Source: Chrysaora quinquecirrha (Eukaryota > Cnidaria > Scyphozoa > Semaeostomeae > Pelagiidae). Taken from it: 64,000 nucleotides of DNA. The notes below the pieces were generated by a model. It was given only the letters and a program-made list of their open reading frames with translations, had not been told where the DNA came from and did not search any database. The DNA lies in contig JACTAT010000267.1 of NCBI GenBank assembly GCA_014526335.1, positions 620,739-684,738 on the forward strand, written 5' to 3'. Position 1 is the first letter of the stretch. Each line of letters begins with the position of its first letter. Made by a program: the position numbers and the translations under genes. Positions 49,201 to 59,453 of this stretch are shown in pieces.

Positions 49201-49858
49201 CTAGCCCCTCTGTTCTGTAACACAAGGCTGTTAAGTCTGGTTTTCATAAAATCATAGAGGGATCATAAGAGGATTGGCGACCGTCTGCGATCGTCTGCGG
49301 TGCTTTTCCGATTTAATGGAAACATGCACTCATGATCATTACAACAGTCGGGGATTGTTTGTCCTAAGCATCGAGTGAGTTGAAATGAGTTCAACTTTCC
49401 TGATCATGACGACTGTCCCAATCAAGGAAAAACTTTATGGAAAAATGGATTCGCAGACAATCAGTGATCATCGCAGACTATGTTATTTAAATGCAATTAT
49501 ATGAGTCTGATTATCGAATTGATTGACAGCTGCCATTGTTCTGGTTTGAAGATCTGCGCCATGAAGGCTGATTACACGATCGCATCAGAACAGTCACCGA
49601 TCTATGGAAAAACTCAAATGAAATCGTAGATGGAAGATGAGAGAAGGGATCGGCGACGATCGCAGACGGTAACCGATCTCTCTACGATTTTATGGAAACC
49701 AGACTTTAGTGACTCATACTGGAATTTATATCAAAAGGAAATATACATAAAGTGGTTTTAAACGAGTAGGTAAAATTTGCCTGCCTTTTATATTCAAGAT
49801 AGGCATCGACACTAGAAGCGCCGTAGCTGTCGATTTTAAGACGGGTCTGTCCATCCAT
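43288..49858 (-). CDS. FAM221A: FAM221A orthologue
   Basis: A conserved animal protein of unknown biochemical role. Six exons, in gene order: 49858-49785 (ATG), 49006-48833, 47233-46972, 45438-45264, 44272-44130, 43401-43288 (TAA). All are phase-compatible, total 942 nt, 313 aa, compared with about 300 in vertebrates. Landmarks: SSVDAYLEYKR; RIVGDDDGGVLFTPEQYEAY; GPETPCFCKHRYRQHKTD; a Cys-rich block with CGIKGCGCRS, RCSRCKH and CGCGE; then the family signature AMGGLTGFSSLADGYTRLDD; then EEEDMAFFEKRYQER and a basic coiled C-terminus. The clustered Cys/His suggests metal binding, but this is inferred. Intron 1 has a GC donor (AAAAG|GCAGGC). Every other junction is GT-AG. Confidence 0.96.
43495..43795 (+). 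repeat. possible SINE-like repeat
   Basis: GGCGTGATGAATTAAT (A-box-like) and CGATTTCAAATCC (B-box-like) are spaced as in a tRNA head, followed by a GC-richer body unlike its surroundings. There is only one copy in the window, so repeat status is inferred. Confidence 0.35.
45600..45850. repeat. 22-bp minisatellite
   Basis: Units of the form TATCCCTCCGCGGTACTGATGG repeat about every 22 bp at 45658-45800, with diverged CCACCGCTGTACTGCACAA units on the flanks. It lies in the FAM221A intron between 45438 and 46972. Open frames over it (repeated GGYHQYR) are compositional. Confidence 0.9.
46636..46872. mobile_element. small MITE with AGGTCGTTTAGG ends
   Basis: Left GGTCGTTTAGGGGTTCC and right ATCTCCTAAACAACCCTT are inverted. 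Internal words (CATGTATCCAGGGAACAAGG, CAGGAAACATG) recur in 52069-52269. About 237 bp, FAM221A intron. Confidence 0.7.
49232..49708. mobile_element. MITE with AAGTCTGGTTTTCATAAAAT ends and GTCTGCGATC words
   Basis: Left AAGTCTGGTTTTCATAAAAT and right ATTTTATGGAAACCAGACTT are near-perfect inverted ends. Sub-terminal GCGACCGTCTGCGATCGTCT and CGGCGACGATCGCAGACGG are also inverted. About 477 bp, no transposase. It ends 77 bp before FAM221A exon 1, inside intron 1, close to the GC donor. Confidence 0.85.
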
Positions 49859-50638
49859 ATTTACCACAATCCAAATCAATGTTGAGCTCTTTGGCTTTAA
49901 TTTTGTTGGTACAACTGTAAAACCACAACTGTGCAGTACAACTGAACTGAACTGAACTTGAAGATGGGCTAGGCCTTCTAGCCTCTTTATCGAAATAAGC
50001 CTTATTACCAAGGCAACGACAGGGTTCCCAACTTTTCCTCTCAGGCGCGGATTCTCATAATACGGGAAAGAAAAACATTTTCATTTTTCCCACTTACGAG
50101 ATCCCCTGATGTGAATTGACAAAACCACCATCGTTTTTAGACCACAGAAATAAAAAGAAACAATTTCAATTCTGTTCTATTCAGTTACATCACCATGGTG
50201 CTCGAACACATTTTGTCGGTGACCCAAAGTTCCCGACAAGCGATATGTCTATGGGGAAACCATAGTCGGCGTCTATATTCTCTAAATGGAAAAATGATAC
50301 AATATCTAATCAATAATTTAGCACAGATACGGAATAATAACTGTATTGAACTGCATGAATCTGTGTTTACAGTAATGTATTTAAGGAAATTGTCTCAATT
50401 ATCTACTTGAATCTAAAATAAAGTGAGTACTATGGTATATTTGAGTCCTATAAGTCCCATTTACACAGCAAGTAAAAGTGTACAGTAAGTAAGCAACGGG
50501 TCGAATTTCAAAATTTAGGTATAAAGAATTCTGAAACATTCGTCAGGACAATTTTCGGCAAAAAGAGCAACTACCCCGCGGGTCCATGCAAAAATCTAGC
50601 CTCAAACATGACTTGGTCATAGGACAACACTTACTCGA

Positions 50639-51018
50639 TACATGTTTTTTTTTATATAAGAACAATCGATACATGTTTTTTTTTGTATAAGAACATAAGG
50701 CTTCAGAGGCTGAAAAGTTAAGAACATGCTAAGAAAATAACAAGGCTTTGTGAAGCTAGAAAAATTAGAATTTTATTAGCGCTGTCCTGATCCCCTCTCT
50801 AGAAAACAGGTAAACTATCAATAATTGTGACTATGTGACATTTTTACATGTGTGTCCCTTTTCGTAACAATTTTCGCCTAATTTGAAGAAAAACAGCTTG
50901 TTGAAAAGCAAGAAAATTAAGAGCATGTTAAGAACATTTTGAGCCTTCAAATGGGAAAAACTAAGAACACTGCAAGGCTTTCTTCAATTTCAGTGTTCTT
51001 ATAAAAAAAAAAACGTGT
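50639..51018. mobile_element. short inverted-repeat element, ACATGTTTTTTTT...ATAAG family
   Basis: The left end is duplicated (two ATCGATACATGTTTTTTTT copies at 50636 and 50667), followed by ATAAGAACA. The right end is GTTCTTATAAAAAAAAAAAC GTGT. Related to 19673-20023 and 56585-56943. Confidence 0.7.
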
Positions 51019-51049
51019 AACCCAAATTGTCAAGGAAATTACATTGTTT

Positions 51050-51365
51050 TAAAATCATTGCCAAAGCAAGATCTTTGTTTCACTAAGGGGTTTTGGAATC
51101 TGCCTGCATCAAACCCAAAAGGCCGATTCTTCTGTGTAGATAGAAAAACTTCGTTTTCTCACTTGGACGCGAAGTGGTTTTCCAATTAATTCTACCGATC
51201 TTTCCGCTGTATCCCGCAAGCTGATTGGTGTTTGAAAGAAAATGCTAATTCGGCTTCACTTTCTGATTGGTGCATTTCAACCCACATCTGGTACAAATTC
51301 AGCCTTTTTTCAAGTGTCTCGGTCTGTTTAAGTATGTCCAAAAATGTTTCCGCTTTTACTTGCAA
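51050..51365. mobile_element. foldback-family element
   Basis: Begins ATCATTGCCAAAGCAAGATC and ends AAAATGTTTCCGCTTTTACT. Inner words AAAAGGCCGATTCTTCTGTG, CACTTGGACGC and TTTCTGATTGGTGCATTTCA are shared with 29458 and 8100. No coding capacity. Confidence 0.65.
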
Positions 51366-51665
51366 TTTTGTAACATTTTTTATTTTACAGCATCCCTGCT
51401 AAAAATCTACCATTCAGACTCAAAATCTACCATTCAGTGTCAGCGTGTATCCATTTCTGGTGTTCCGCAAAGTGAATAGCAACGCCATTAGCGTCTATGA
51501 AACATAGAAACATCTCAACTGTTGGTAGACAAAACATGTACCTGGAATAGCTGAGCCTTTACACTATCAAAAGTGTCGGTGGGTTTTTAAGTCTCCAACC
51601 TGGAACTCGGGCCTTTATGTTCAATGGAAATACAATAGTCTCGTCGTGAAAACATAGACAATCAT

Positions 51666-52068
51666 ACACGCTTTTTTTTATAAGGAACCACTTTATAAGG
51701 AACCTACATGTAGAACGCCCGAAAATTTAAAGAACTTATACTACTAGAGAGAAAATAACTAAAGAACTTTTTATTGTTGAATAGTTTTATCACTGCAAAT
51801 AATCAAGAATTAGAAAGCCGGTCTCATTCATTTCCAGTTGAAAATCACAAATTGTACGTTAAGCATGTATCAAATGTTTCCTTGAGTAGTCTTGAGCTTT
51901 GCTCACATGCAAGTGTCTCTCTTTTACTGTTAAGACCACTGTATGTGCAGTTAAAATGAAGGAACTATTAAGGAACTTTTTGAGCTACAATTGCCTCAAA
52001 AGGGGTCCAAAAATAAGGAACTTTAAGAACTAGGCCTTGAGGTAGGTTACTTATAAAAAAAAGCGTGT
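51666..52068. mobile_element. short inverted-repeat element, ACACGCTTTTTTTTATAAG family
   Basis: Left ACACGCTTTTTTTTATAAGG, right TTATAAAAAAAAGCGTGT. The interior is homologous to 62930-63340 (shared AATTAAGAATTA-like and GTATCAAATGTTTCCTTGAG words). About 403 bp, no transposase. Confidence 0.8.
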
Positions 52069-52269
52069 AAGGGTCGTTTAGGGGGTTACATGTTTCCCTG
52101 CTCCCTTGAGAAAATTCTCTTGATTATTTTTCAGATTTCTAATCAAACTGATTGATAGGGTGGATTTGCCCGATGTTGTCTTGTTCCCGTTTAATTTTCT
52201 TGCCATATTCCCTCGCATTTTAGATACATTTCGCACGTTCCCCGTTCTCTGGAATTCCTAAACGACCCT
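52069..52269. mobile_element. small MITE with AGGGTCGTTTAGG ends
   Basis: Left AGGGTCGTTTAGGGGGTTAC and right TCCTAAACGACCCTT are inverted repeats. About 200 bp, directly abutting the preceding element. Second copy at 46636. Confidence 0.75.
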
Positions 52270-52899
52270 TAGTAATAGCTGAGAGAGACGAGAGCACTTT
52301 CATATTACACAAACAGGTATATACCGCTGAAAAGGCTATTCTGCACGGGGTTTCAAGATGAGAAGAAGGTGTATTTTTGCGCGGTGAGCGGTTATTTGAA
52401 AATATGAAACGTGAAAGTAATGAAAAACAATTTTGTGAAACGTGAATGAGTATCAAGCGTGAAACGTGAAGGGCAATTGCAAAAGCTAAGCTACAGTAAA
52501 CGCTCTTCGTGAAAAATCAATTCCCGGTTCTCCATGAAGCGTGCTGAGGACCCATCTTCACCCTCCTCTTTAAAAGTGTGTTCTTAAATAGGGTTATTTT
52601 TCTGGGAATAAAGCTCCCAGGCAGGGCAAGGAGCACAGAATAGCGGAGGCACACCCTTGTGTAAATTTGGTTCACGTACTCTGCCCCTCCCATCCTGGAG
52701 TCAATTGACAAAACAAATTTTACTGATTCATTTTGTCTGGCAATTATGACGAGAATAAGGGCGTCAATATATTGAAATGATCGAAGTTCTGAATTCTGAG
52801 AAACTTCCTTGTCTGCCAATAAGTCGTTAGTTTCAAAGTTAATTATATGTTTGGTGTTATTTATTGTTGATAAGGCACCTTATTCTGTCGTTTGTTATA

Positions 52900-52930
52900 A
52901 GTCACGTGATATATAACATACCACGTGACT
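52900..52930 (+). promoter_or_regulatory. paired E-box / TATA promoter-like module
   Basis: AGTCACGTG (52900-52908) and CACGTGACT (52922-52930) form a perfect inverted pair of GTCACGTGAC-type E-boxes. Between them are 13 bp with a TATATAA core. It lies about 115 bp upstream of the ATG at 53044, a spacing that fits a promoter with a short 5' UTR. CACGTG is bound by bHLH-ZIP factors (USF/MITF/TFE class) in animals. Function here is inferred. Confidence 0.5.
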
Positions 52931-53043
52931 CGCAGGACTCTTAACTTATCTGACTGGACGATTGGGTCAGTTCTATAACAGGTTTTCCAGCGGGAGATCA
53001 CGGTTGCTAATTTCACGGTTTTGTTATTGTAAATTTTTTCAGA

Positions 53044-54051
53044 ATGATACATTCTACTTCCAGAACAGTCGTTCGATCTCAAAAACATGAGTTTAGCAGT
53101 AATGCGAGTCAAGGCAATGGGCAGAACAGGCATCAACAGAAGGAAGAGTCTCGCGTGTTTGAAACAACTTTACACAACGGTAACGACCAGCAGAGAAATC
53201 TTCAAGAGCAAAAAGTTTTTGAAATGCCTTCGCCAAGTGGCAACAAGCAGCAAGGGCTTGCTTTCGAAGTGCAGTCACAGCAAGGTATTGATCAACAGAA
53301 CGGTCAGCACAGATTAGATGGATGGTTGCAGCTACCACGTAATGGTCACGAACAGCATCAGCAAGGATATGAAGCATTCAAACAACATGCACGAAGTGGC
53401 AGCAGGCAACAGGAGCTTGCATTCAATAGGCAGTCACAGCAAGAGAATGACTATCAGAAGCACCAGCACCGGGTTGAGACCGAAGGGTTGCAAGAACGGG
53501 TTCGAAGTGGTAACGTGCAGCAGAGGTATCAACCAAGAGAACTGCATCAAGCGCTGCATGCACAAGAACGAAATGGTAACCAGCAGCAATTACAGCAGCC
53601 AAACAAAGGGCTACCGTTGCAGACACAGACCCACCACGGTAACCAGCAGCAGCGGCATCAGCACAAAGAAGGGCATAAGCATTACCACAGGCATCGAACC
53701 CATCACGCCCATCACTCAAGTCATGCGTATGGGTCGCATAACGCAACAAGCAAACAAGGGTATTCCCAAGAACGAATGGTAAATGGAAAAAAGTCATTCG
53801 ACGCTTCCAAATCCCGAGCTGATTTACTGGATCCAGGAAAGACCAATGTGGGCTCGACGGCTCAAACTTCAAAGCCTGAAAAGGAACAATCTGGGTCTAA
53901 AAAGGCCTCGCTTACGTCAGCAATTGCATCACTTAATGTATCTCTGCTTGCACCAGCTAATCCAAATGCTGCATGTGTTTCTCCAAAGCTGACTCCCAAA
54001 ACAGAACGTAAGAAGGTAAGAATTTACAGAATAGATAATTCAAAACTGTAA
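53044..54051 (+). CDS. Gln/His-rich repetitive protein, unknown function
   Basis: 335 codons from ATG to TAA. Not recognised. A GN.QQ-type motif recurs roughly every 20 residues (about 46, 66, 119, 156, 178 and 199). A longer repeat aligns residues 65-90 (SGNKQQGLAFEVQSQQ) with 118-143 (SGSRQQELAFNRQSQQ). A His-rich run follows at 209-227 (HKHYHRHRTHHAHH), then a Ser/Lys-rich tail. No signal peptide or membrane segment is visible; it is probably disordered. The frame is unlikely to be chance, because it is long, free of microsatellite sequence and sits behind a promoter-like module. An acceptor-like TTTTTTCAG ends at 53042, and a strong donor (AAG|GTAAGAA) at 54015/54016 could make it a spliced exon ending after residue 324. 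Confidence 0.55.
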   Translation: MIHSTSRTVVRSQKHEFSSNASQGNGQNRHQQKEESRVFETTLHNGNDQQRNLQEQKVFEMPSPSGNKQQGLAFEVQSQQGIDQQNGQHRLDGWLQLPRNGHEQHQQGYEAFKQHARSGSRQQELAFNRQSQQENDYQKHQHRVETEGLQERVRSGNVQQRYQPRELHQALHAQERNGNQQQLQQPNKGLPLQTQTHHGNQQQRHQHKEGHKHYHRHRTHHAHHSSHAYGSHNATSKQGYSQERMVNGKKSFDASKSRADLLDPGKTNVGSTAQTSKPEKEQSGSKKASLTSAIASLNVSLLAPANPNAACVSPKLTPKTERKKVRIYRIDNSKL

Positions 54052-54918
54052 CATGAAGATGTTTATATAATTCTATAGAGTTATTTTTCCACTTTGATTT
54101 GACTTATCCCTCTGTTAATTCCGAATATTACGAAACCTGCCAGGCTTATGTCAGCCTACGATACGAAGAACTAACGCTAATGAGTTTAACTGCTAATTCG
54201 TGTCGATACGTTAACAACCAGTTAGAAATTGCAAGATACAGTTGATCGAGGTCATAAGAAAGCTAAGGTCGGCTGCGACTGAATGGACTAATTGCAGAAG
54301 TAGAACATACCCAACTCTATGGAACTATGCACCGACTAGTTGCAGTCAAAAGGGAACTAGCAACAACTAATTGCCAGAGCAATTATGATGACAGGTCTAG
54401 TTGCGATGCGACAAATAAGTTCCAAAAAATCGTTGATTAGCAGTCGGCATCTACTTCTGACTGTGCGCAATGTCGGCACGAGCCTAGTCTTATATGTGCT
54501 TAGACCTGGCGATTTTGAAAATCAAACAAGCAATTCGCTATTCTAAAACGAATACTCTGGGATAATAACTCATTTACTGGCCTCGGAAGAATGCACAGCC
54601 AGGCTGACTGCAGACTCGTAGAAAGTAGCCTTGGCGAGACTCAAATCGGCGAAATTTCTGCACATACAGGGCCAGTTCCATGGGGGTGTATGTAACATTC
54701 CCTCCAAAGAATGGATTTTGGCGAGTTTAGTGGGTAAAATTCAATTTTTTGTGATTTGGTGCGTCAACACTCTACAGAATTAGTGACCTAACAGAAAATA
54801 TTTTAGAAACGAGAAGAGACATGTATCCATGCCTGTGTCCAGACTTTCAATGTAAAAATGACAAATGAAACGGTACTGATTTTGTATTTAAGAATATGAA
54901 ACGTCCTCCATTCTGGGC

Positions 54919-55519
54919 CGCACACAAATCGATTCTTTCACGCAAAACGTCCATTGGACGTTTTCAAATTACCCCCCCCCCCCCCCAAAACGTCCCATTG
55001 AAATCGATATTATATTGCCTTCGCAAGCAAGACTGCAAATGACCTATTACGAGCCGAGCTCCTGCGCCCTGAGTGGCCACCTCGAAGCCGAAGCAAAACA
55101 TAACGCAACGCGTAAACGAAATAAATTTGACAACGAAACTTACGATAAGGATATTCCCCAATGCATAATAACTTAAATATCAAATTAAAAGATATTTTGT
55201 AAGTCATGCGTGTCAAAAGTTTTTCCCAAAATCGTTGCACTCAAAACGGCCTAAATTATTTCGATGTCATCTACGTACAGGCTACGTTAGGCTACGTAGG
55301 TAGGCTAAATGTATATAGAAAATGGCTGACCACTTACCGTAACTTCTCCGGTGGGTTTTGGAAAAACTTTTTTTAGCAAAAATGCAAAGTTCTCGAAAAA
55401 AATAATGATAGTCAGAAAAAATCGATATAACTGGATTTTGAAAACGTCCGGTCCTTGTACCCCTCCCCCAAACGTCCAATGGACGTTTTGCGTGAAAGAA
55501 TCGATATGTGTGCGGCCCT
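54919..55519. mobile_element. MITE with GGGCCGCACACAAATCGATT ends
   Basis: Left GGGCCGCACACAAATCGATT followed by CTTTCACGCAAAACGTCCAT; right is its inverse (ATGGACGTTTTGCGTGAAAG then AATCGATATGTGTGCGGCCC). Inverted ends exceed 50 bp. C-runs at 54972-54986 and 55440-55470 sit at equivalent places. About 601 bp, no transposase frame. Confidence 0.85.
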
Positions 55520-55664
55520 TAAGTAAGAATCAGTTTAACAACTTTTTGATTATAAATTATAAACTTTGTAGATTTATCAATATATTCCTATTATATTTGT
55601 TAAATTATTGAATTATATAGAGTTTATAGCTAGTTTAACTATTAAGTCTCAGTCTGGATTTTGG

Positions 55665-55845
55665 TGAAGGTGAAGGTGAAATGGTGTTTTAGTGCCAGTT
55701 GCTAGGATCTCAGTAGTAGGTTAACTAATCGAGACCTTGACCCTAGCTGTGACGCTACCATGGCTGGGCTCAAACCCTTACCACACTGAGCTCCTGACAC
55801 CACGAGTCTGCTGGATTACACCACGATGCCACAGCACCTTCTGTG
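55665..55845 (-). repeat. tRNA-derived SINE copy
   Basis: Reverse copy with a duplicated GGTGAAGGTGAA end (the 3' tail unit of the SINE), body TAGGTTAACTAATCGAGACC, and CACGATGCCACAGCACCTTC at the head side. Confidence 0.85.
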
Positions 55846-56376
55846 GCAGGTTTCATATTTCAGCTAAGTACACCTTCAAAATGTTGGAAAACATGGTGCC
55901 AATCTGTAGTCAGCTATATCATAAATCATGTTTTTTGTTCGTTTTCACTGTTTCCGTTAATTGATCTTTGCCTAAGTTATTCAATCTAAGTGCACTTTTC
56001 AAATTTTGGACAACTAGGCTTTCAGTCAGGCTCACTTTTGGCATAGCTAGAATTTCAGCTCAAGTCAGCTCCTGTCACAAAATCCAGACTTAGTCTTAGA
56101 TAATGAATCTGATATGGTGAATGAGAAAACATGTTAATTTTGTAATAAACTATTTTGACTTTTAGTACTTTAATGACAATCCTTGAAAATTAAAACAAAT
56201 TTAAAAACTCTGATGAGGTCAAAAATGTTTTAGAATCAAAGCAGAAACCTCTAAATTCATAGGATTTAAAAAGTAGTAGACATTTGAAACCTATAAAACT
56301 AAAATAACTTTCCATACAACTGATTGGAAAATTTTGCGACTATTGAAAAATGCACCCTTTTATTTCCAATGTTTAG

Positions 56377-59300
56377 GCACCTGGTGGTTACCCTGGAGGT
56401 GGATATCCTGGACAACCAGTACGTACTGTCAATCATCGGCTTTTTTCCTTTTGTAATAACTTGTAGATTGGATTATTGGAAAATAGATTAGCTCATCAAG
56501 GGTCTCAGTTCAGTTTTACATGATCTTTTTCATTTGCAAAAGGAAAATGTAAAAAATTCAACCCTACAGCAGACACTTTGGATGACACTCTTTTTTTTAT
56601 AAGAACCAGTAAATTTTGATTGAGGCTGACTGTTCTTAAATTTTTGCCTTTTTTGAGCCTGAAATGTTCTTAATCTGTTCTTAATTCCTTGGTCACTGAG
56701 ACATCTAGATTTGGTCAGTGAATGTCTTTAGTGGTGATAGGGTTGTGTAAAAATGGAGCATGCTTGTCTATTTCATTGTTTGCTTGCTTTTCACATTGTC
56801 TGACTGTTGTCCTTTCATATTTAGCTGATATTCTCAGGGCTTATGAAAACGCCCAGCCTCAACTTGTTCTTATTTTGTTCTTAAAATTTGGTCAAAATCC
56901 AGGCTTGTGTTCTTATAAAATTGTTCTTATAAAAAAAGAGTGTATTTGGGACTGGGATGGGGCATAGCTATTGTTTGAACAAAAAAGTATTTTTCTATTT
57001 GTGTTTCCGTTTGTCTCTGGACAAAAAGCATTGTTCTTGTCAACAAAGGGCAGGGAAAACATATCCCTTTGCCTCCTAGGTAACAAAATTGAGCCAGGAA
57101 TGATTTATTAAATATAATGACGACCTGTTAAAACAGAACTATTGAGTGAAATGCTGAATGAAATGTACCGGAAAAATGTAATGAACAGTTGAAATGATTT
57201 TTCTTGTTGCAAATTTTCTTTCAGATGTGTTACATTTAGTAAAACAGAAAATTTATACACCTTGAATTTGAATACTTATCCAAAAGATGATTCTCCTATT
57301 ACCTATCAGAGTTTGAAGTAAATTTCTTATTTTGGTAATGTAGGCACCTGGTGGATACCCTGGTGGTTATGGACAGCCTGTATGTAATTTTGAATAATTT
57401 GTAATGAATAGTCTTTGAGTAGTATAAGATTTCAAAGTTTCAGAGAAAAAGTAGAAACATTTACTTTCAAGTTTGTCCAAAAATGTTTCCCCTTTTTCTT
57501 ACAATTTTGAAATTTGTGATGAGCTAGTTTTTATCTGTTGTGTGTTTTAGCATCACTTAGACCTCTTTTCTTTCTTTTCTATTAACCTTTATATTCAGTT
57601 TGTATTTAATGCTTTGGGTAATTATAGTATGTTAGTAGTAAGCACGCCAGGCTGGATAAGCTCAGCTTCTTTTGGGGCATATGTCAATTTATTTTTAAAC
57701 AAATATGTTGTCATAAGTTGCAATAATTATTTCCATGGACGTGGTTGACTTATGATTGAGTAAAGAAGTTGAGTTAAGCAGCCTCCCATTTGCATGAGTT
57801 TAATCTATGCCTAATTATCTGCATGAATTTTCTTGCTTCTTGTCCTCAAAATATTGATTTGATAGTGAGAAAAAGTCTGAAAATTGATAAAGTGTTTGAC
57901 TGTCAAAAATATAGAATATAGGGATTTTCAACCGCTAACTTTCAATTGCTATAAAATCAACTTTGTAATGACCAGTAAAATTTGCGTAAACACAAAAAAA
58001 TATGGGGCTAGATTTGAATATGACTATGATTTGAATATGAAGTTGAAATGGTTTTCAAGTTGCAATGTTAATCATTTTTTGTTTATTCTAGGGTTATGGG
58101 GCAGGAGATCCTTTGTATGGATACTTCTCATCTGTTGCAGGAGCAGTGAGTTCAAATTTTTATCTATATATATAAAACAGAACCGTGTGTATGTATGTAT
58201 ATATGTTCACTTATAACTGAAGAACCACTCCACGGACTGAAATACAAAAGGTATCTTTGTAATCAGCATTTTCCGGAGAGTGTCCTCAGTAAAAATTTTT
58301 TCAAAACTCTATGAATTAAAAGGATTAAATAATAGGTAGTAGACTTGAAATAAAAAGTGAGGGAATTACTATTTCTTGAAGCCATGTTGACATCAAGTTA
58401 ATCAACATTATGCTTATTAGTTGTACGATTCGGCTAAACAAAAGCTGATTTATTCAAGAAACAATTAACTGTCAAATTAAACATGTGAATGAATTGTATC
58501 CCAGAAAAGTCTCAACTTTAATTTATTAAAGGAAAGTTGAAAAAATTTCAACCTGGCATCGATGGGTACCAGGGCTAGTCTATAATATAGCCCAATGTTA
58601 GATGTCAGGCAACAGGCTGTCAGTGGCAATACAGGTTAGAGATGGTATTTAGTAGTAAAGGAGATTGCATGTGTGATGCCAGACGTCCAACCTTAGCCTA
58701 AAGTCCTCGCTTAGTCTAGTCGCACTGATGAGCCCTAAAATTGGGTGAAACTGGTCTGTAGCAGACTTTGTCAGTAGTATTCTTACATGTAATCATAATG
58801 TTGGAAACTTGCGATGAACAGCGGAATCATTTTCGGGCATTGCAATGTTGAAAACCCATCATATTTTGTTTTGTATTTTTTTAAAACAAAAGTCATTGTT
58901 CTGTACACATTTTGATCAGTTGCAACCCCTTATGTTTTCTTCTTGCTTTCATGTTTGATTACTAAGAAATTTTTTTTCTATCAGGATCAACAGATTGAAG
59001 CTGTAGAGTTACAAAGATGCTTGACTCAATCTGGTATTGCTGGTAACTACCAAAGTAAGTATAACTAAATCAATGTCCTTGTCAATTTAAACTTTTGGTT
59101 GATGCAACAGTTGAACAAGTTTTATATGCAATTTTTTAAATTTTATCCAGATATAAATGTGATAAGAGCTTGCTTAGATAGTTTTTATGCGACTAGTTTA
59201 GTAATATGGGACATCTACCCAAAAACACCCATTGATCAAACTTATAGTGGCTTGTCTGGTTTATAGTGTAGCAAGTGGTCTTTTGCAGAGGCAAGTTGTC

Positions 59301-59422
59301 CAGATTTGTTGCAAATTGACTTTGGCAAAGGGACAGTGTTGCAAGTTGACCTGCTAGTGACTTTGCAAACATCTGGCAGTGAGAACCCTAAAATAGCAGC
59401 CACCCCACAACCAATGCAGCAG

Positions 59423-59453
<31 letters not shown>

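Larger units (their letters stand above)
49859..52899. other. FAM221A upstream region, mostly repeats
   Basis: The FAM221A promoter must lie just right of 49858. No exon was recognised up to 52.9 kb. Repeats identified: 50639-51018, 51050-51365, 51666-52068 and 52069-52269. A short frame ending at 51479 follows a plausible acceptor (TTTTACAG at 51383-51390), but it resembles nothing I know. Confidence 0.5.
54052..56376. other. gap between Q/H-rich ORF and penta-EF-hand exons
   Basis: No exon identified, and no convincing first exon of the penta-EF-hand gene was found. Contents: one 600-bp MITE (54919-55519) and one SINE (55665-55845). The rest is AT-rich and featureless by eye. Confidence 0.45.

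Noticed and set aside
51384..51479. Possible + strand exon after TTTTACAG
   Set aside because: No resemblance to the missing MTX2 C-terminus or any known family, and no partner exon.
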